Shown here: piece by piece, positions 16,066 to 24,234 of the stretch | Position numbering within the stretch: position 1 is the first letter of the stretch | Layout of the letters: each line of letters begins with the position of its first letter | Assembly (NCBI RefSeq): GCF_016482825.1 | Contig: NZ_JAEMNV010000005.1 | Location: 182,921-246,920 of the forward strand | Direction of reading: 5' to 3' | DNA length: 64,000 bases | Source: Antrihabitans stalagmiti | GTDB taxonomy: Bacteria; Actinomycetota; Actinomycetes; Mycobacteriales; Mycobacteriaceae | The notes under the pieces: model-generated | What the model was told of the DNA's origin: nothing | Seen by the model: only the letters and a program-made list of their open reading frames with translations | The model's database searches: none | Position numbers and translations under genes: made by a program

Positions 16066-16794
16066 CTAACGCCCGATGAACTTCGGTTGACGCTTCTCCT
16101 TGTGCGCCAACCTGCCTTCCTTCGCGTCGTCGCTCAGCCACGCTTTGTACAGCGCTGCACGCTGGTCGGGTGACTCCGCGTCCTGCGTACCGTCGTCGTT
16201 GAAGACCAGCTTGAGATGCTGCATCGTCAGGGGCGCCAGCTGCGCGATCTTGTGTGCCCACGCCTGCGCGTCGGCCACGGTCCCGAGCTTGTTCGCAAGC
16301 CCGTAGCGGTAGGCATCGTCGGCCGTCAGCGATTCGAGTCCAAGCATCATCGTACGTGCGGGACCCGACCCGACCAACGACGCGAGACGATGAACTGTCC
16401 AGCGGTCCACCGTGATTCCTAGTTTGGCAGCAGGTACGCCGAAGAAGGCGTCGGGTCCGACCACCCTCAGGTCCGACGCGATGGCCAATTGTGTACCTGC
16501 ACCGAGCGCTGCGCCGTTGATGGCCGCGATCACCGGAACAGGCACGGCATCGATGGTGTGCAGCATGCCGAGGAGTGTCTCCGTGAACGAGTCCGAATAG
16601 ACCTCGGAAAGATCGGCGCCCGCGCAGAAGACGGAGCCGCGACCGGTGAGGACGATCGCCCGTGCGTCGTCGTCCGCGGCCTTGTCGATCGCATCACGCA
16701 GGCGCTCACATAATTCAGCGTTGAGCGCATTTCGACGCTCCTCACGCTGCAGCTCGATCGTGACTACGTCTGCGTCTCTGGTGATACCGATCAT
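16066..16794 (-). CDS. echA6: EchA6-like crotonase-fold acyl-CoA-binding protein
   Basis: A 242-residue crotonase-fold protein, practically the length of Mtb EchA6 (243). The oxyanion-hole loops are visible (VFCAGADLSE; GAALGAGTQLAIASDLR). The stretch where active hydratases carry catalytic glutamates reads PAAKLGITVDRWTVHRLASL, with no Glu and with Trp132 at the position of the diagnostic EchA6 Trp. Mtb EchA6 is known as a non-catalytic acyl-CoA carrier feeding fatty-acyl chains to FAS-II and mycolate synthesis, so the same role is likely here. GAGGGG is ten bases before ATG 16794. In Mtb echA6 adjoins accD3; here about 5.4 kb of other genes separates them. Confidence 0.88.
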   Translation of the reverse strand: MIGITRDADVVTIELQREERRNALNAELCERLRDAIDKAADDDARAIVLTGRGSVFCAGADLSEVYSDSFTETLLGMLHTIDAVPVPVIAAINGAALGAGTQLAIASDLRVVGPDAFFGVPAAKLGITVDRWTVHRLASLVGSGPARTMMLGLESLTADDAYRYGLANKLGTVADAQAWAHKIAQLAPLTMQHLKLVFNDDGTQDAESPDQRAALYKAWLSDDAKEGRLAHKEKRQPKFIGR

Positions 16795-16913
16795 CGGCGA
16801 TGTCCCCTCACTGCCGCTGTCGACCGACGGGGGCCCCTGCCAGTCTGTCCGGGGAAATCTATCAACTCGAAATACCGAAGGCACCTCCGAGAACACGTCG
16901 GTGGAGTTGTCTA

Positions 16914-18020
16914 ATGGACGTCGTGACGTCTGCGCAGCGTGAGGTCCGTACGTCCGAGGTCGACGTGCTTGTTATCGGCGCTGGTCAGGCCGGCTTGTCG
17001 GCTGCTTACTACCTGCACAGGGCAGGGCTGGAAGCCGGCAGCGACTTCCTCGTGCTCGACCGCTCCCCCGCACCGGGGGGCGCATGGCAGTTCCGCTGGC
17101 CGTCACTGACGCTGACGACCGTCAACGGCGTAAGCGATCTACCGGGTATGTCGTTCGCCGAAACGCTGCCCGCAAACTCTGCCGAGGTCAAAGCGTCGGA
17201 TGCAGTGCCGCGCTACTACCGGGCCTACGAGGAGCGCTTCGCGCTGAACGTTCGGCGACCGGTCACGGTGACGGTGGTGTGCGACCGCGACGGCGACGGC
17301 CGCCTGCGCGCCGAGGCGGGCAACCGCACGATCGCAGCGCGAGGCTTGATCAACGCCACCGGCACGTGGGAGCACCCCTTCGTGCCGCACTATCCCGGCG
17401 CCGAGCTGTTCACCGGACGCCAACTGCACACGAAGGACTACACCAGCGCCGCCGACTTCGAGGGCAAGCACGTCGTTGTCGTCGGTGGCGGCATTTCGGC
17501 GGTACAACTCCTCGACGAGATCTCGCTGGTCACGTCGACGACCTGGGTGACTCGATCCGAGCCGCGATTCCGCGACGAGCCCTTCACACCCGAGTTGGGC
17601 AGACGTGCCGTCGCCATAGTCGAGGATCGGGTTCGGCGCGGACTTCCGCCCGGGTCGGTTGTCTCGGTCACCGGCCTGCCATGGACGCCGGCCCTACGAG
17701 CAGCACAGAAACGTGGTGTCCTGCAACGGCTTCCAATATTCTCGACGATCGAGCCGAACGGTGTCCGCTGGGCCGACGGCAGGTTCGTCGCGGCCGACGT
17801 CATCCTGTGGTGCACCGGTTTCCGCAGCGCACTCGATCACTTGGCGCCGCTACGCCTTCGTGGACCGGGCGGCGGAATCACGATGACGGGACGCCTGGCA
17901 ACGCAGACCGCGGCCGACCCACGCATTCATCTGATCGGCTACGGACCCTCGGCCAGCACCATCGGTGCCAACCGAGCGGGCCGTGCCGCCGTCAAGGAAC
18001 TGCTCGCCACCCTCGGCTAG
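16914..18020 (+). CDS. Flavin-containing monooxygenase-like FAD/NAD(P)-dependent oxidoreductase
   Basis: A 368-residue two-dinucleotide-binding-domain flavoprotein. The FAD site is VIGAGQAGLSAAYYL near the N-terminus; the NAD(P) site is VVVGGGISAVQLL about residue 185. A TGTWEHP segment precedes the second site, as in small flavin monooxygenases and CzcO-like proteins, and ILWCTGFR is the ATG-type motif near the C-terminus. These enzymes oxygenate N, S or ketone substrates, or act as oxidoreductases; which applies here cannot be told. GGAG eight bases before ATG 16914 sets the start. It is divergent from echA6 and converges on the aldo/keto reductase. Confidence 0.88.
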   Translation: MDVVTSAQREVRTSEVDVLVIGAGQAGLSAAYYLHRAGLEAGSDFLVLDRSPAPGGAWQFRWPSLTLTTVNGVSDLPGMSFAETLPANSAEVKASDAVPRYYRAYEERFALNVRRPVTVTVVCDRDGDGRLRAEAGNRTIAARGLINATGTWEHPFVPHYPGAELFTGRQLHTKDYTSAADFEGKHVVVVGGGISAVQLLDEISLVTSTTWVTRSEPRFRDEPFTPELGRRAVAIVEDRVRRGLPPGSVVSVTGLPWTPALRAAQKRGVLQRLPIFSTIEPNGVRWADGRFVAADVILWCTGFRSALDHLAPLRLRGPGGGITMTGRLATQTAADPRIHLIGYGPSASTIGANRAGRAAVKELLATLG

Positions 18021-18045
18021 TCGACGCTTGGGCAAACAATGCAGA

Positions 18046-18891
18046 TTACGAACCGAACGTGTCGGGGTCGGGACCGGTGCGCATACCCGAATCCAGACCG
18101 CTGATCGTATGCACCTGCTCGGGTGTGAGCTCGAAGCCGAACACGTCGAAATTCGCCTCGATCCGGGACGGCGTCACCGACTTCGGGATCACGATGTTGC
18201 CGAGTTGCAGATGCCACCGAATGATCACCTGCGCAGGTGTGGTGCCGAGCTGCTCGGCGATGGCGCCGATGGTCGGGTCGTCGAGCACCTGACCCGATCC
18301 GAGCGGACTCCATGCCTCGGTCGCGATGCCCTTGGCTGCATGGAACGCTCGCAGCTCGGTCTGAATCAGCTTGGGGTGCAGCTCGATCTGGTTCACAGCG
18401 GGCACCTCGCCAACTGCGTCGATCAGCTTCTCGAGTGTCGGTTCGGTGAAGTTCGAGACTCCGATCGAGCCGACACGGCCGTCGGCCTTCAGTTTCTGGA
18501 AGGCCTTGAAGGTGTCGATGTAGAGGCCCTTACCCGTCGCCTGCCAGTGGATGAGATAGAGATCCAGGTAGTCCAGCCCGAGCTTCTCCATACTCAGGTC
18601 GAACGCACGCAACGTGGAGTCGTACCCCTGGTCGTCGTTCCACAACTTCGTCGTGACGAAGACCTCGTCGCGCGCAATGCCCGAATCGGCGATCGCGCGG
18701 CCCGTGCCGACCTCGTTGCCGTAGATGGCGGCGGTGTCGATGCTGCGGTAGCCGGCCTTCAACGCAGAGGTGACCGCGGCGTAGCACTCGTCCTCCGGAA
18801 CCTGCCACACGCCGTAGCCGAGGGCCGGAATGGTGTTGCCGTCGTTGAGGATGATTACCGGGACAGAACTCTTTTCGCTGGTGAAGGTCAT
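18046..18891 (-). CDS. Aldo/keto reductase (NADPH-dependent, AKR5-like)
   Basis: A 281-residue TIM-barrel aldo/keto reductase. The catalytic tetrad is visible as Asp and Tyr in RSIDTAAIYGNE, Lys in VTTKLW and His in LYLIHW. IPKSVTPSRIEANFDVFGFEL near the end holds the NADPH-phosphate-binding Lys/Ser/Arg. Members reduce small carbonyls such as methylglyoxal or 2,5-diketogluconate; Mtb Rv2971 is the likely relative. ATG 18891 has GGAGGG very close upstream, an unusual spacing, but no better in-frame start is near. It is divergent from the ABC-F gene with a 65-bp gap. Confidence 0.93.
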   Translation of the reverse strand: MTFTSEKSSVPVIILNDGNTIPALGYGVWQVPEDECYAAVTSALKAGYRSIDTAAIYGNEVGTGRAIADSGIARDEVFVTTKLWNDDQGYDSTLRAFDLSMEKLGLDYLDLYLIHWQATGKGLYIDTFKAFQKLKADGRVGSIGVSNFTEPTLEKLIDAVGEVPAVNQIELHPKLIQTELRAFHAAKGIATEAWSPLGSGQVLDDPTIGAIAEQLGTTPAQVIIRWHLQLGNIVIPKSVTPSRIEANFDVFGFELTPEQVHTISGLDSGMRTGPDPDTFGS

Positions 18892-18956
18892 CCCTCCACC
18901 GTGCCACGTCGGGACGACAAGTACGAGGACCGCAGGTGACGCCCTACTCTTGTCCG

Positions 18957-20594
18957 GTGTCCGCTACCCTCCGCGCCAATGGTTTGTCCGCCGCACACGG
19001 TGAACGAACGCTCTTCTCCGACCTCGATCTGATCGTCGCGCCAGGCGACGTCATCGGCCTCGTCGGGTCCAACGGCGCGGGCAAATCGACGCTGCTGAAG
19101 TTGCTTGCAGGGCTCCCCGAAGGCGCCGACGTAGCCGGAACGACGTCGCTCGCGCCGCCGGAGGCGACCGTCGGTTACCTCGCGCAGGAACCCGAGCGTC
19201 GGCCGCAGGAGACCGTCATCGACTTCCTGATGCGCCGGACCGGAGTCACCGAGGCCGAAGATGCGATGAACGCGGCAGCGGACGCGCTCGCGACCGACCC
19301 GAACATCGACGCCTACACACCTGCGCTCGAGCGGTGGCTCGCACTGGGTGGCGCAGACATCAACGAACGCGCCGAGAAGGTCGTTTCCGATCTCGGCCTC
19401 ACCGCGGCTCTCGATGCCTTGATGACCGAATTGTCCGGCGGCCAGGCCGCACGTGCCGGGTTGGCGGCAATCCTGTTGGCCCGCTACGACATTCTGTTGT
19501 TGGACGAGCCGACCAACGACCTCGATCTCGCGGGTCTGGAACGGCTGGAGAATTTCGTAACCGCTGCGAGGACCCCGTTGGTCGTCGTCAGTCACGACCG
19601 AGAGTTCTTGGCGCGCACGGTCAATCGCATCGTCGAACTCGATCTCGCGCAGCAGCGGGTCGACCTCTACGACGGCAGCTACGACTCCTACCTCGCCGAG
19701 CGAGAGATCGCGCGTCAGCACGCGAGGGAGGCCTTCGACGACTATGCCGATACCCGGTCCAGCCTCGAGGACCGCGCTCAGATGCAACGCAATTGGATGG
19801 AACACGGGGTCCGGAACGCACGTAGGAAGTCGAAGGACAACGACAAGATCGGCCGCAACTTCCGCGCCGAGGCAACGGAGAAGCAGGCCGCCAAAGCTCG
19901 GCAGACCGAAAAGCGCATCGAACGGCTCGAGGTCGTCGAGGAACCGCGCAAGGAGTGGGACCTTCGAATGGCGATCGCCGCGGCCCCACGCAGCGCGACG
20001 GTCGTCGCTGCCGTCAACGGTGCAACGGTTCGTTTCGATGGCTTCACCCTCGGACCCGTCACAACTCAAATCTCCTGGGGTGACCGGATACTCGTCACGG
20101 GACCGAACGGTTCCGGCAAGTCGACCCTGCTTCGGTTGCTGCTCGGCCGCGTCAAGCCGGATACCGGCACGGCGATGCTCGGGTCCGGCGTCGCCGTCGG
20201 CGAGGTCGATCAGGCTCGTCGACTGTTCGAGGCCTCGGGAGCCCTTGTCGACGAGTTCGCCGCCGCGGTACCCGACATGCCGATCGCCGACGTCAGGACG
20301 CTGCTGGCCAAGTTCGGTTTGCGCGGCCATCACGTGCTGCGATCCGCGGCGTCGCTCTCACCTGGCGAACGAACTCGGGCGGCGCTCGCACTGCTGCAGG
20401 GCAGGGGTGTGAACCTCCTCGTCCTCGACGAGCCGACGAACCATCTCGACCTACCGGCAATCGAGCAACTCGAGTCCGCGATGGACACTTTCGCGGGCAC
20501 GTTGCTGCTGGTCACCCACGATCGCCGCATGCTCGATACGGTCCGCAGCACCCGACGCTGGCAGCTCGACAGCGGCCTACTCAGCGAAAGCTAA
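18957..20594 (+). CDS. ABC-F family ATP-binding protein (Rv1473-like)
   Basis: A 545-residue duplicated ATPase without membrane segments. Site 1: GSNGAGKST, signature LSGGQAAR, Walker B LLLDEPTNDLD. Site 2: GPNGSGKST, LSPGERTR, LVLDEPTNHLD. Between them lies the charged, helical interdomain linker typical of ribosome-acting ABC-F proteins (Arg/Lys-rich, about 240-315). Such proteins bind the ribosomal E site and either protect it from antibiotics or tune translation; some actinobacterial members give macrolide-type resistance. TACTCT ends seven bases before GTG 18957 and no ribosome site is present, so a leaderless start is likely. An upstream in-frame GTG at 18936 is less supported. The antibiotic, if any, is unknown. 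Confidence 0.92.
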   Translation: MSATLRANGLSAAHGERTLFSDLDLIVAPGDVIGLVGSNGAGKSTLLKLLAGLPEGADVAGTTSLAPPEATVGYLAQEPERRPQETVIDFLMRRTGVTEAEDAMNAAADALATDPNIDAYTPALERWLALGGADINERAEKVVSDLGLTAALDALMTELSGGQAARAGLAAILLARYDILLLDEPTNDLDLAGLERLENFVTAARTPLVVVSHDREFLARTVNRIVELDLAQQRVDLYDGSYDSYLAEREIARQHAREAFDDYADTRSSLEDRAQMQRNWMEHGVRNARRKSKDNDKIGRNFRAEATEKQAAKARQTEKRIERLEVVEEPRKEWDLRMAIAAAPRSATVVAAVNGATVRFDGFTLGPVTTQISWGDRILVTGPNGSGKSTLLRLLLGRVKPDTGTAMLGSGVAVGEVDQARRLFEASGALVDEFAAAVPDMPIADVRTLLAKFGLRGHHVLRSAASLSPGERTRAALALLQGRGVNLLVLDEPTNHLDLPAIEQLESAMDTFAGTLLLVTHDRRMLDTVRSTRRWQLDSGLLSES

Positions 20595-20606
20595 CTGTCC
20601 TCGCAC

Positions 20607-20642
20607 TTGACAGATCGTTGGGTTTTCCCAACACTTAGTTGC
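20607..20642 (+). promoter_or_regulatory. Leaderless promoter with embedded operator-like inverted repeat for the XRE operon
   Basis: TTGACA (20607-20612), an 18-bp spacer and ACACTT (20631-20636) lie six bases before ATG 20643. Between the two boxes sits a perfect inverted repeat, GTTGGG-TTTT-CCCAAC (20618-20633), overlapping the start of the -10. There is no ribosome-binding site, so the mRNA probably begins at the start codon. The inverted repeat is well placed for autorepression by the XRE protein it precedes. It could instead end the ABC-F transcript, but its stem is short and it sits inside the promoter. Confidence 0.6.
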
Positions 20643-20936
20643 ATGAGTCCGGTGAGACGTGGGGAAACTATCCCCATCCACAATCGTATCGGCGTACTGC
20701 GCGCAGAGCGTCGAATGAGCCGCGCTGCACTCGCGGAAGCCATCGACGTGAACCCGCAGACGGTCGGCGCGCTGGAACGCGGCGACCACTATCCGAGCCT
20801 CGACCTGGCGTTGCGGATCTGCGACGTCTTCGGTCTGCCCGTCGAGGCCGTTTTCTCCCGTCGTGAATTCGCGCCACTGTCCACCGAGCTGTACCGCCGC
20901 ACCACCCCGTCCGAATCAGGAGGCGAGCACCGATGA
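20643..20936 (+). CDS. XRE-family transcriptional regulator
   Basis: A 97-residue protein whose core is a lambda-repressor-type helix-turn-helix: NRIGVLRAERRMSRAALAEAIDVNPQTVGALERGDHYPSLDLALRICDVFGLPVEAVF (residues about 15-70). The short C-terminal tail has no sensor domain. It closely resembles the small XRE regulators that are paired with a membrane protein in many actinobacteria and firmicutes. It overlaps the downstream membrane protein by four bases (ATGA), with AGGAGG before that gene. Its promoter holds an inverted repeat suited to autoregulation. Confidence 0.93.
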   Translation: MSPVRRGETIPIHNRIGVLRAERRMSRAALAEAIDVNPQTVGALERGDHYPSLDLALRICDVFGLPVEAVFSRREFAPLSTELYRRTTPSESGGEHR

Positions 20937-21478
20937 CCGATTCCCAGAGCAATCTGATCGACCGCTACCAGCAGTACCGAACCCGGCGGTTCCTTGCCAA
21001 CGAAAGTCAGACGTCGTCATGGCTACCCGGCTGGCGCACCCAGAAGCGCAGACGCATCCTCGTCGGCGCATTGCTGGCGATCTTCGTCGCAATGCTCGCG
21101 GTAGGCGTGACCTGCCACTTCGGAGTCGAGTGGGCACCGTTGCTGTGGCTGCCCGTCTGCCTGGTATTCATGCCGGTCTGGGTTGCGTTGCGGGTCGCCT
21201 CCGGACGGCAGGACGACGCCCCCGAGGCGGTACTCGACGAATTCGAAATCGACCAACGCAACGGCGCTCGTTCGATCGGCTTCGCAGTCATGCAATCGCT
21301 CGGCTTGATTGCGGCCTTCTACCTCATCTTCGGAGCTGTCATCACCAACGGCGACAACGGCGACATGGTCTACGCAGGTGGAATCTTCACTCTGATGGCA
21401 GTACTCATCGGCGGTTGCACGCCGGCCATGATCTTGGCCTGGACTCGACCCGACCCCGATGTCGACGACCTCTCCTGA
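20933..21478 (+). CDS. Four-helix membrane protein coupled to the XRE regulator
   Basis: A 181-residue integral membrane protein. After about 40 hydrophilic residues come hydrophobic segments at about 42-63, 69-88, 121-140 and 148-167; the first pair and second pair are separated by a charged cytoplasmic-looking loop (ASGRQDDAPEAVLDEFEIDQRNGARS). AGGAGG nine bases before ATG 20933 gives a strong ribosome site. No transport or enzymatic motif is visible and I do not recognise a named family. Stop-start overlap with the XRE gene suggests a fixed regulator-membrane pair, with GPP34 following 14 bases later in the same operon. Confidence 0.85.
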   Translation: MTDSQSNLIDRYQQYRTRRFLANESQTSSWLPGWRTQKRRRILVGALLAIFVAMLAVGVTCHFGVEWAPLLWLPVCLVFMPVWVALRVASGRQDDAPEAVLDEFEIDQRNGARSIGFAVMQSLGLIAAFYLIFGAVITNGDNGDMVYAGGIFTLMAVLIGGCTPAMILAWTRPDPDVDDLS

Positions 21479-21492
21479 AAGGAGTTACGGCC

Positions 21493-22194
21493 ATGAGGAC
21501 CCCCGATTCGCTACTTATCGCCGAAGATCTGCTGGTCTTGTTGCTCGACGACGCGAGCGGCAAACCGCATGCCGATTCCACGGCGCTACCCCGCGCGCTG
21601 GCCGGTGCCGTACTCCTCGAGCTTGCGATGGCTGACCGAATCCGCGTCACCGAACAGGGCGAGGATGTACGCAAGGGCCACGTCGTCACTGTCGGAACCG
21701 CCAAGCGTCCCGCTGATCCAGTTCTCGCACGCGCCTTCGAACTGCTGAAGAATTCTCGACCGATGAAACCCCAGCGCGCAATCGAGAAGCTGGGCAAGGG
21801 TTTACGCGAACAGGTGACCGAACGAATCATCGCCCGCGGGTGGGTTCGAGCTCAGCACGACAAAGTGCTCGGACTCTTCCCGCGGACCAAGCTCCCAGCA
21901 CGCGACGGCAGCCACAAGGCAGCGATGCGAGCGGAACTCGAGTCGGCTTTGCTCGGCAAGTCTGACCCGACCCAACGGTCCGCGGCACTGATCTCGCTGC
22001 TGTCGGCCACCGATGTGGTCCACAAGGTCTTCCCGGACGAGGACAAGCGCGCGGTGAAGAAGCGCGCCAAAGAGATTGCCGAAGGCGAGTGGGCAGGAGC
22101 CGCCGTACGCAAGGCGATCAGCGACATCAATACCGCCATCATGACGGCGGTCATCGTCTCGACATCAGCGGGCGCTGCATCCTCGGGTAGTTAG
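21493..22194 (+). CDS. GPP34 (GOLPH3/Vps74-like) family protein
   Basis: A 233-residue GPP34-domain protein. The N-terminus MRTPDSLLIAEDLLVLLLDD and the LAGAVLLELAMADRI segment are typical. Eukaryotic GOLPH3 binds phosphatidylinositol-4-phosphate; bacterial homologues are frequent in actinobacteria, often in several copies, with no settled role. The mostly helical C-terminus includes a segment after residue 210 rich in Ala, Ser and Val. AAAGGAG eight bases before ATG 21493 is a strong ribosome site. It is third in the XRE operon and converges on accD3 with a 19-bp gap. A peripheral membrane role together with the upstream membrane protein is an inference. Confidence 0.9.
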   Translation: MRTPDSLLIAEDLLVLLLDDASGKPHADSTALPRALAGAVLLELAMADRIRVTEQGEDVRKGHVVTVGTAKRPADPVLARAFELLKNSRPMKPQRAIEKLGKGLREQVTERIIARGWVRAQHDKVLGLFPRTKLPARDGSHKAAMRAELESALLGKSDPTQRSAALISLLSATDVVHKVFPDEDKRAVKKRAKEIAEGEWAGAAVRKAISDINTAIMTAVIVSTSAGAASSGS

Positions 22195-22213
22195 CTGCAA
22201 CCCACCTCGCCGC

Positions 22214-23710
22214 TCAGTTTCCCGGCAACCCCAGCTTGCGGTAGCGGGCCATACGCCGCGTCAGCCGGTCGTTCACTTCTATTGCCGCAAGGTCACGCAG
22301 TTCGACGGCGATGGCTGCGACCATCCGGACTGCGAACTCGGCGGGTTCGTCTGCGGCATCGTCGAATTCACCGACGATGCAGTCGACGATGCCTGCCGCC
22401 AACAGATCCGCGGACCGAATACCCTGAGCCGCAGCCATGTCGGGTGCGTGCTCGGTGTCGCGGTGCACGATCGCACTCGCCCCCTCTGGTGGCAGCGGCG
22501 CAAGCCAACCGTTCTGCGCGGCGATGACGCGGTCGGCAGGTAGCAGAGCCAATGCACCACCGCCACTGCCCTGCCCGAGCAGCACCGAGATCGTCGGGGC
22601 GTCGAGTGTCACGAGATCGGCTATACATCTGGCGATTTCAGGGGCGAGGCCACGTTCCTCGGCTTCCTTCGACAGCGACGCACCGAGCGTATCGATCACG
22701 AGCACAAGGGGTATCTGCAATTCTTCGGCGAGACGCATTGCACGCCGGGCCTCGCGTAGGGCCGCCGGACCCATTGCCCGATCGACCGACTGACCGTCTC
22801 TGTCGTGTCCGAAGAGCACACACGGCCTGCCGCGGAATCGGGCAAGCGAATGCAACACCGTCCGATCTGCTTCACCCTGCCCGGTACCGCTGAGCGGCAC
22901 TCGTTCGGTCGCATGGCGAAGCAGCTGCCGAATCCCCGGCCGATCCGGGCGGCGCGACGACAGCACCGACTGCCACGCATCGACGTCGGCGGCTGCCGCT
23001 GTCACCACCGGGACGGCAGAGACGCTGTCGCGCACCGTCCCCGTCATCACACAAAGCGCCCGGTGCATGAGGTTGCGTAACAACCCAACTGGGACAACAC
23101 CGTCGATGACGCCGTTGCGATAGAGGTTCTCGGCCGTCTGCACGCCGGTCGGAAAGTCTTCGCCGTAGAGCGCTTGGTAGACCCGCGGCCCGAGGAATCC
23201 GATCATCGCGCCCGGCTCGGCAACGGTGACCTGCCCGAGCGATCCCCAGGACGCGAACACTCCGCCCATCGTCGGATTACGCAGATAGACCAGATACGGC
23301 AGCTGCGCCTTCCTGTGAACGGCAACCGCCGCAGCGATTTTCACCATCTGGACGAATGCGAGTGTGCCTTCCTGCATCCGTGTACCGCCCGACGTCGGCG
23401 ACGCAACCAGAGGCAGCCGTTCCGCGGTCGCACGTTCGATCGCCGAGACGATCCGCTCGGCGGCGGCAACACCGATCGAGCCTGCCAGGAACCGGAACTC
23501 GCACGCGATCACCGCAACCCGACGCCCCCGGACCGAACCCTCGCCTGTCAGCACCGATTCGTCGACGCCGGATCGCTCGGTAGCCGAGGCGAGGTCGGCG
23601 GTGTAGCGCTCGGACGGCGTCACATCGATCGGCGTGCGATCCCAGCTGACGAAGCTCCCTGGATCGAGTACATGGGAAATCAGTTCGCCTGCCGAGATCG
23701 TTGCACTCAC
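22214..23710 (-). CDS. accD3: Acetyl/propionyl-CoA carboxylase carboxyltransferase-like subunit AccD3
   Basis: A 498-residue protein with AccD-like and AccA-like crotonase-fold halves on one chain, the layout and length of Mtb AccD3 (about 495). Visible are SPTSGGTRMQEG, YLRNPTMGGVFASWGSLG and, in the second half, VLGQGSGGGALALLPADRVIA, which form acyl-CoA and carboxybiotin pockets. Unlike the ACCase core subunits it has no assigned partner in Mtb. The GTG start at 23710 has TAGTCT seven bases upstream and no ribosome site, so it is probably leaderless. The divergent promoter region is shared with a heme-binding-type gene and carries three phased CTCAG repeats. Confidence 0.9.
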   Translation of the reverse strand: MSATISAGELISHVLDPGSFVSWDRTPIDVTPSERYTADLASATERSGVDESVLTGEGSVRGRRVAVIACEFRFLAGSIGVAAAERIVSAIERATAERLPLVASPTSGGTRMQEGTLAFVQMVKIAAAVAVHRKAQLPYLVYLRNPTMGGVFASWGSLGQVTVAEPGAMIGFLGPRVYQALYGEDFPTGVQTAENLYRNGVIDGVVPVGLLRNLMHRALCVMTGTVRDSVSAVPVVTAAAADVDAWQSVLSSRRPDRPGIRQLLRHATERVPLSGTGQGEADRTVLHSLARFRGRPCVLFGHDRDGQSVDRAMGPAALREARRAMRLAEELQIPLVLVIDTLGASLSKEAEERGLAPEIARCIADLVTLDAPTISVLLGQGSGGGALALLPADRVIAAQNGWLAPLPPEGASAIVHRDTEHAPDMAAAQGIRSADLLAAGIVDCIVGEFDDAADEPAEFAVRMVAAIAVELRDLAAIEVNDRLTRRMARYRKLGLPGN

Positions 23711-23794
23711 AGCCGTCAGACTAAGCCGCGCTCCTCAGAGAATCCTCAGAAACAGCTCAGTGACCTGCCATGTTGCGGTTCTAGGGTCGCAATT
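23711..23794. promoter_or_regulatory. Divergent promoter region with three 11-bp-spaced CTCAG repeats
   Basis: For accD3 (minus strand), TAGTCT (forward 23718-23723) lies seven bases from its GTG. For the secreted protein (plus strand), GTGACC (23760-23765), a 16-bp spacer and TAGGGT (23782-23787) lie seven bases from its ATG. Between them CTCAG occurs at 23734-23738, 23745-23749 and 23756-23760, exactly 11 bp apart; the first two are CCTCAGA. Direct repeats with one helical turn spacing are the usual site of OmpR/PhoB-type response regulators such as PhoP and MprA. The neighbouring regulator PrrA is an obvious candidate, but that is inference. Confidence 0.65.
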
Positions 23795-24199
23795 ATGAAG
23801 CCACGAAACCCCCGCCGGATCCGTATGCTGCCAGCTGTCCTAGCCACCTCCGCCGCACTGGCGACGGGTGCGCTCCTGGCTCCAGGTACCGCCGTCGCCG
23901 ACCCGACTGCAGCGGCAGGACCTTTGCTGCAGACCACCTGCTCGTTCGATCAGATCGACGCCGCCCTGCACGACCGTGCACCGCAGGTCGCGAACAATCT
24001 CGACGCGAATCCTGACCGCAAGGACATGCTCAGGCAGTTCTTCGCCCTGCCCGTCGACCAGCGCCAGGCGGCGCTTGACGCCTACCTGGCCGCCAATCCA
24101 GACCTGCAGGCCAAGCGCGACCAGCTCCGATCAGGACCCTATGCAGACCAGATCGCGGCAAAGGTTGCCAAGATCGCCGACACCTGCCACAGCTACTGA
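23795..24199 (+). CDS. Secreted hemophore-related (heme-binding MHB-type) protein
   Basis: A 134-residue exported protein. A basic start ([11 protein letters not shown]) and hydrophobic core end in AVA-D, giving signal-peptidase cleavage around residue 36. The mature part has two Cys ([14 protein letters not shown] and the final DTCHSY), probably disulfide-linked, and a helical centre [31 protein letters not shown]. This pattern fits the mycobacterial hemophore-related (Rv0203-like, MHB) family, which binds heme outside the cell. The ATG at 23795 has no ribosome site but TAGGGT seven bases before it, so it is probably leaderless. Heme binding itself is not shown by the sequence. Confidence 0.83.
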   Translation: MKPRNPRRIRMLPAVLATSAALATGALLAPGTAVADPTAAAGPLLQTTCSFDQIDAALHDRAPQVANNLDANPDRKDMLRQFFALPVDQRQAALDAYLAANPDLQAKRDQLRSGPYADQIAAKVAKIADTCHSY

Positions 24200-24234
24200 T
24201 AGCGCTCGACGGCAACCTCGACAGCCACCTCGAC

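Noticed and set aside
18888-20333. A 481-codon minus-strand frame opposite the ABC-F gene
   Set aside because: The plus frame has two complete ATP-binding sites; the minus frame has no motif and is a compositional shadow.
20618-20633. GTTGGG-TTTT-CCCAAC as the terminator of the ABC-F gene
   Set aside because: Only six base pairs and located between a good -35 and -10; operator role fits better, though not proven.
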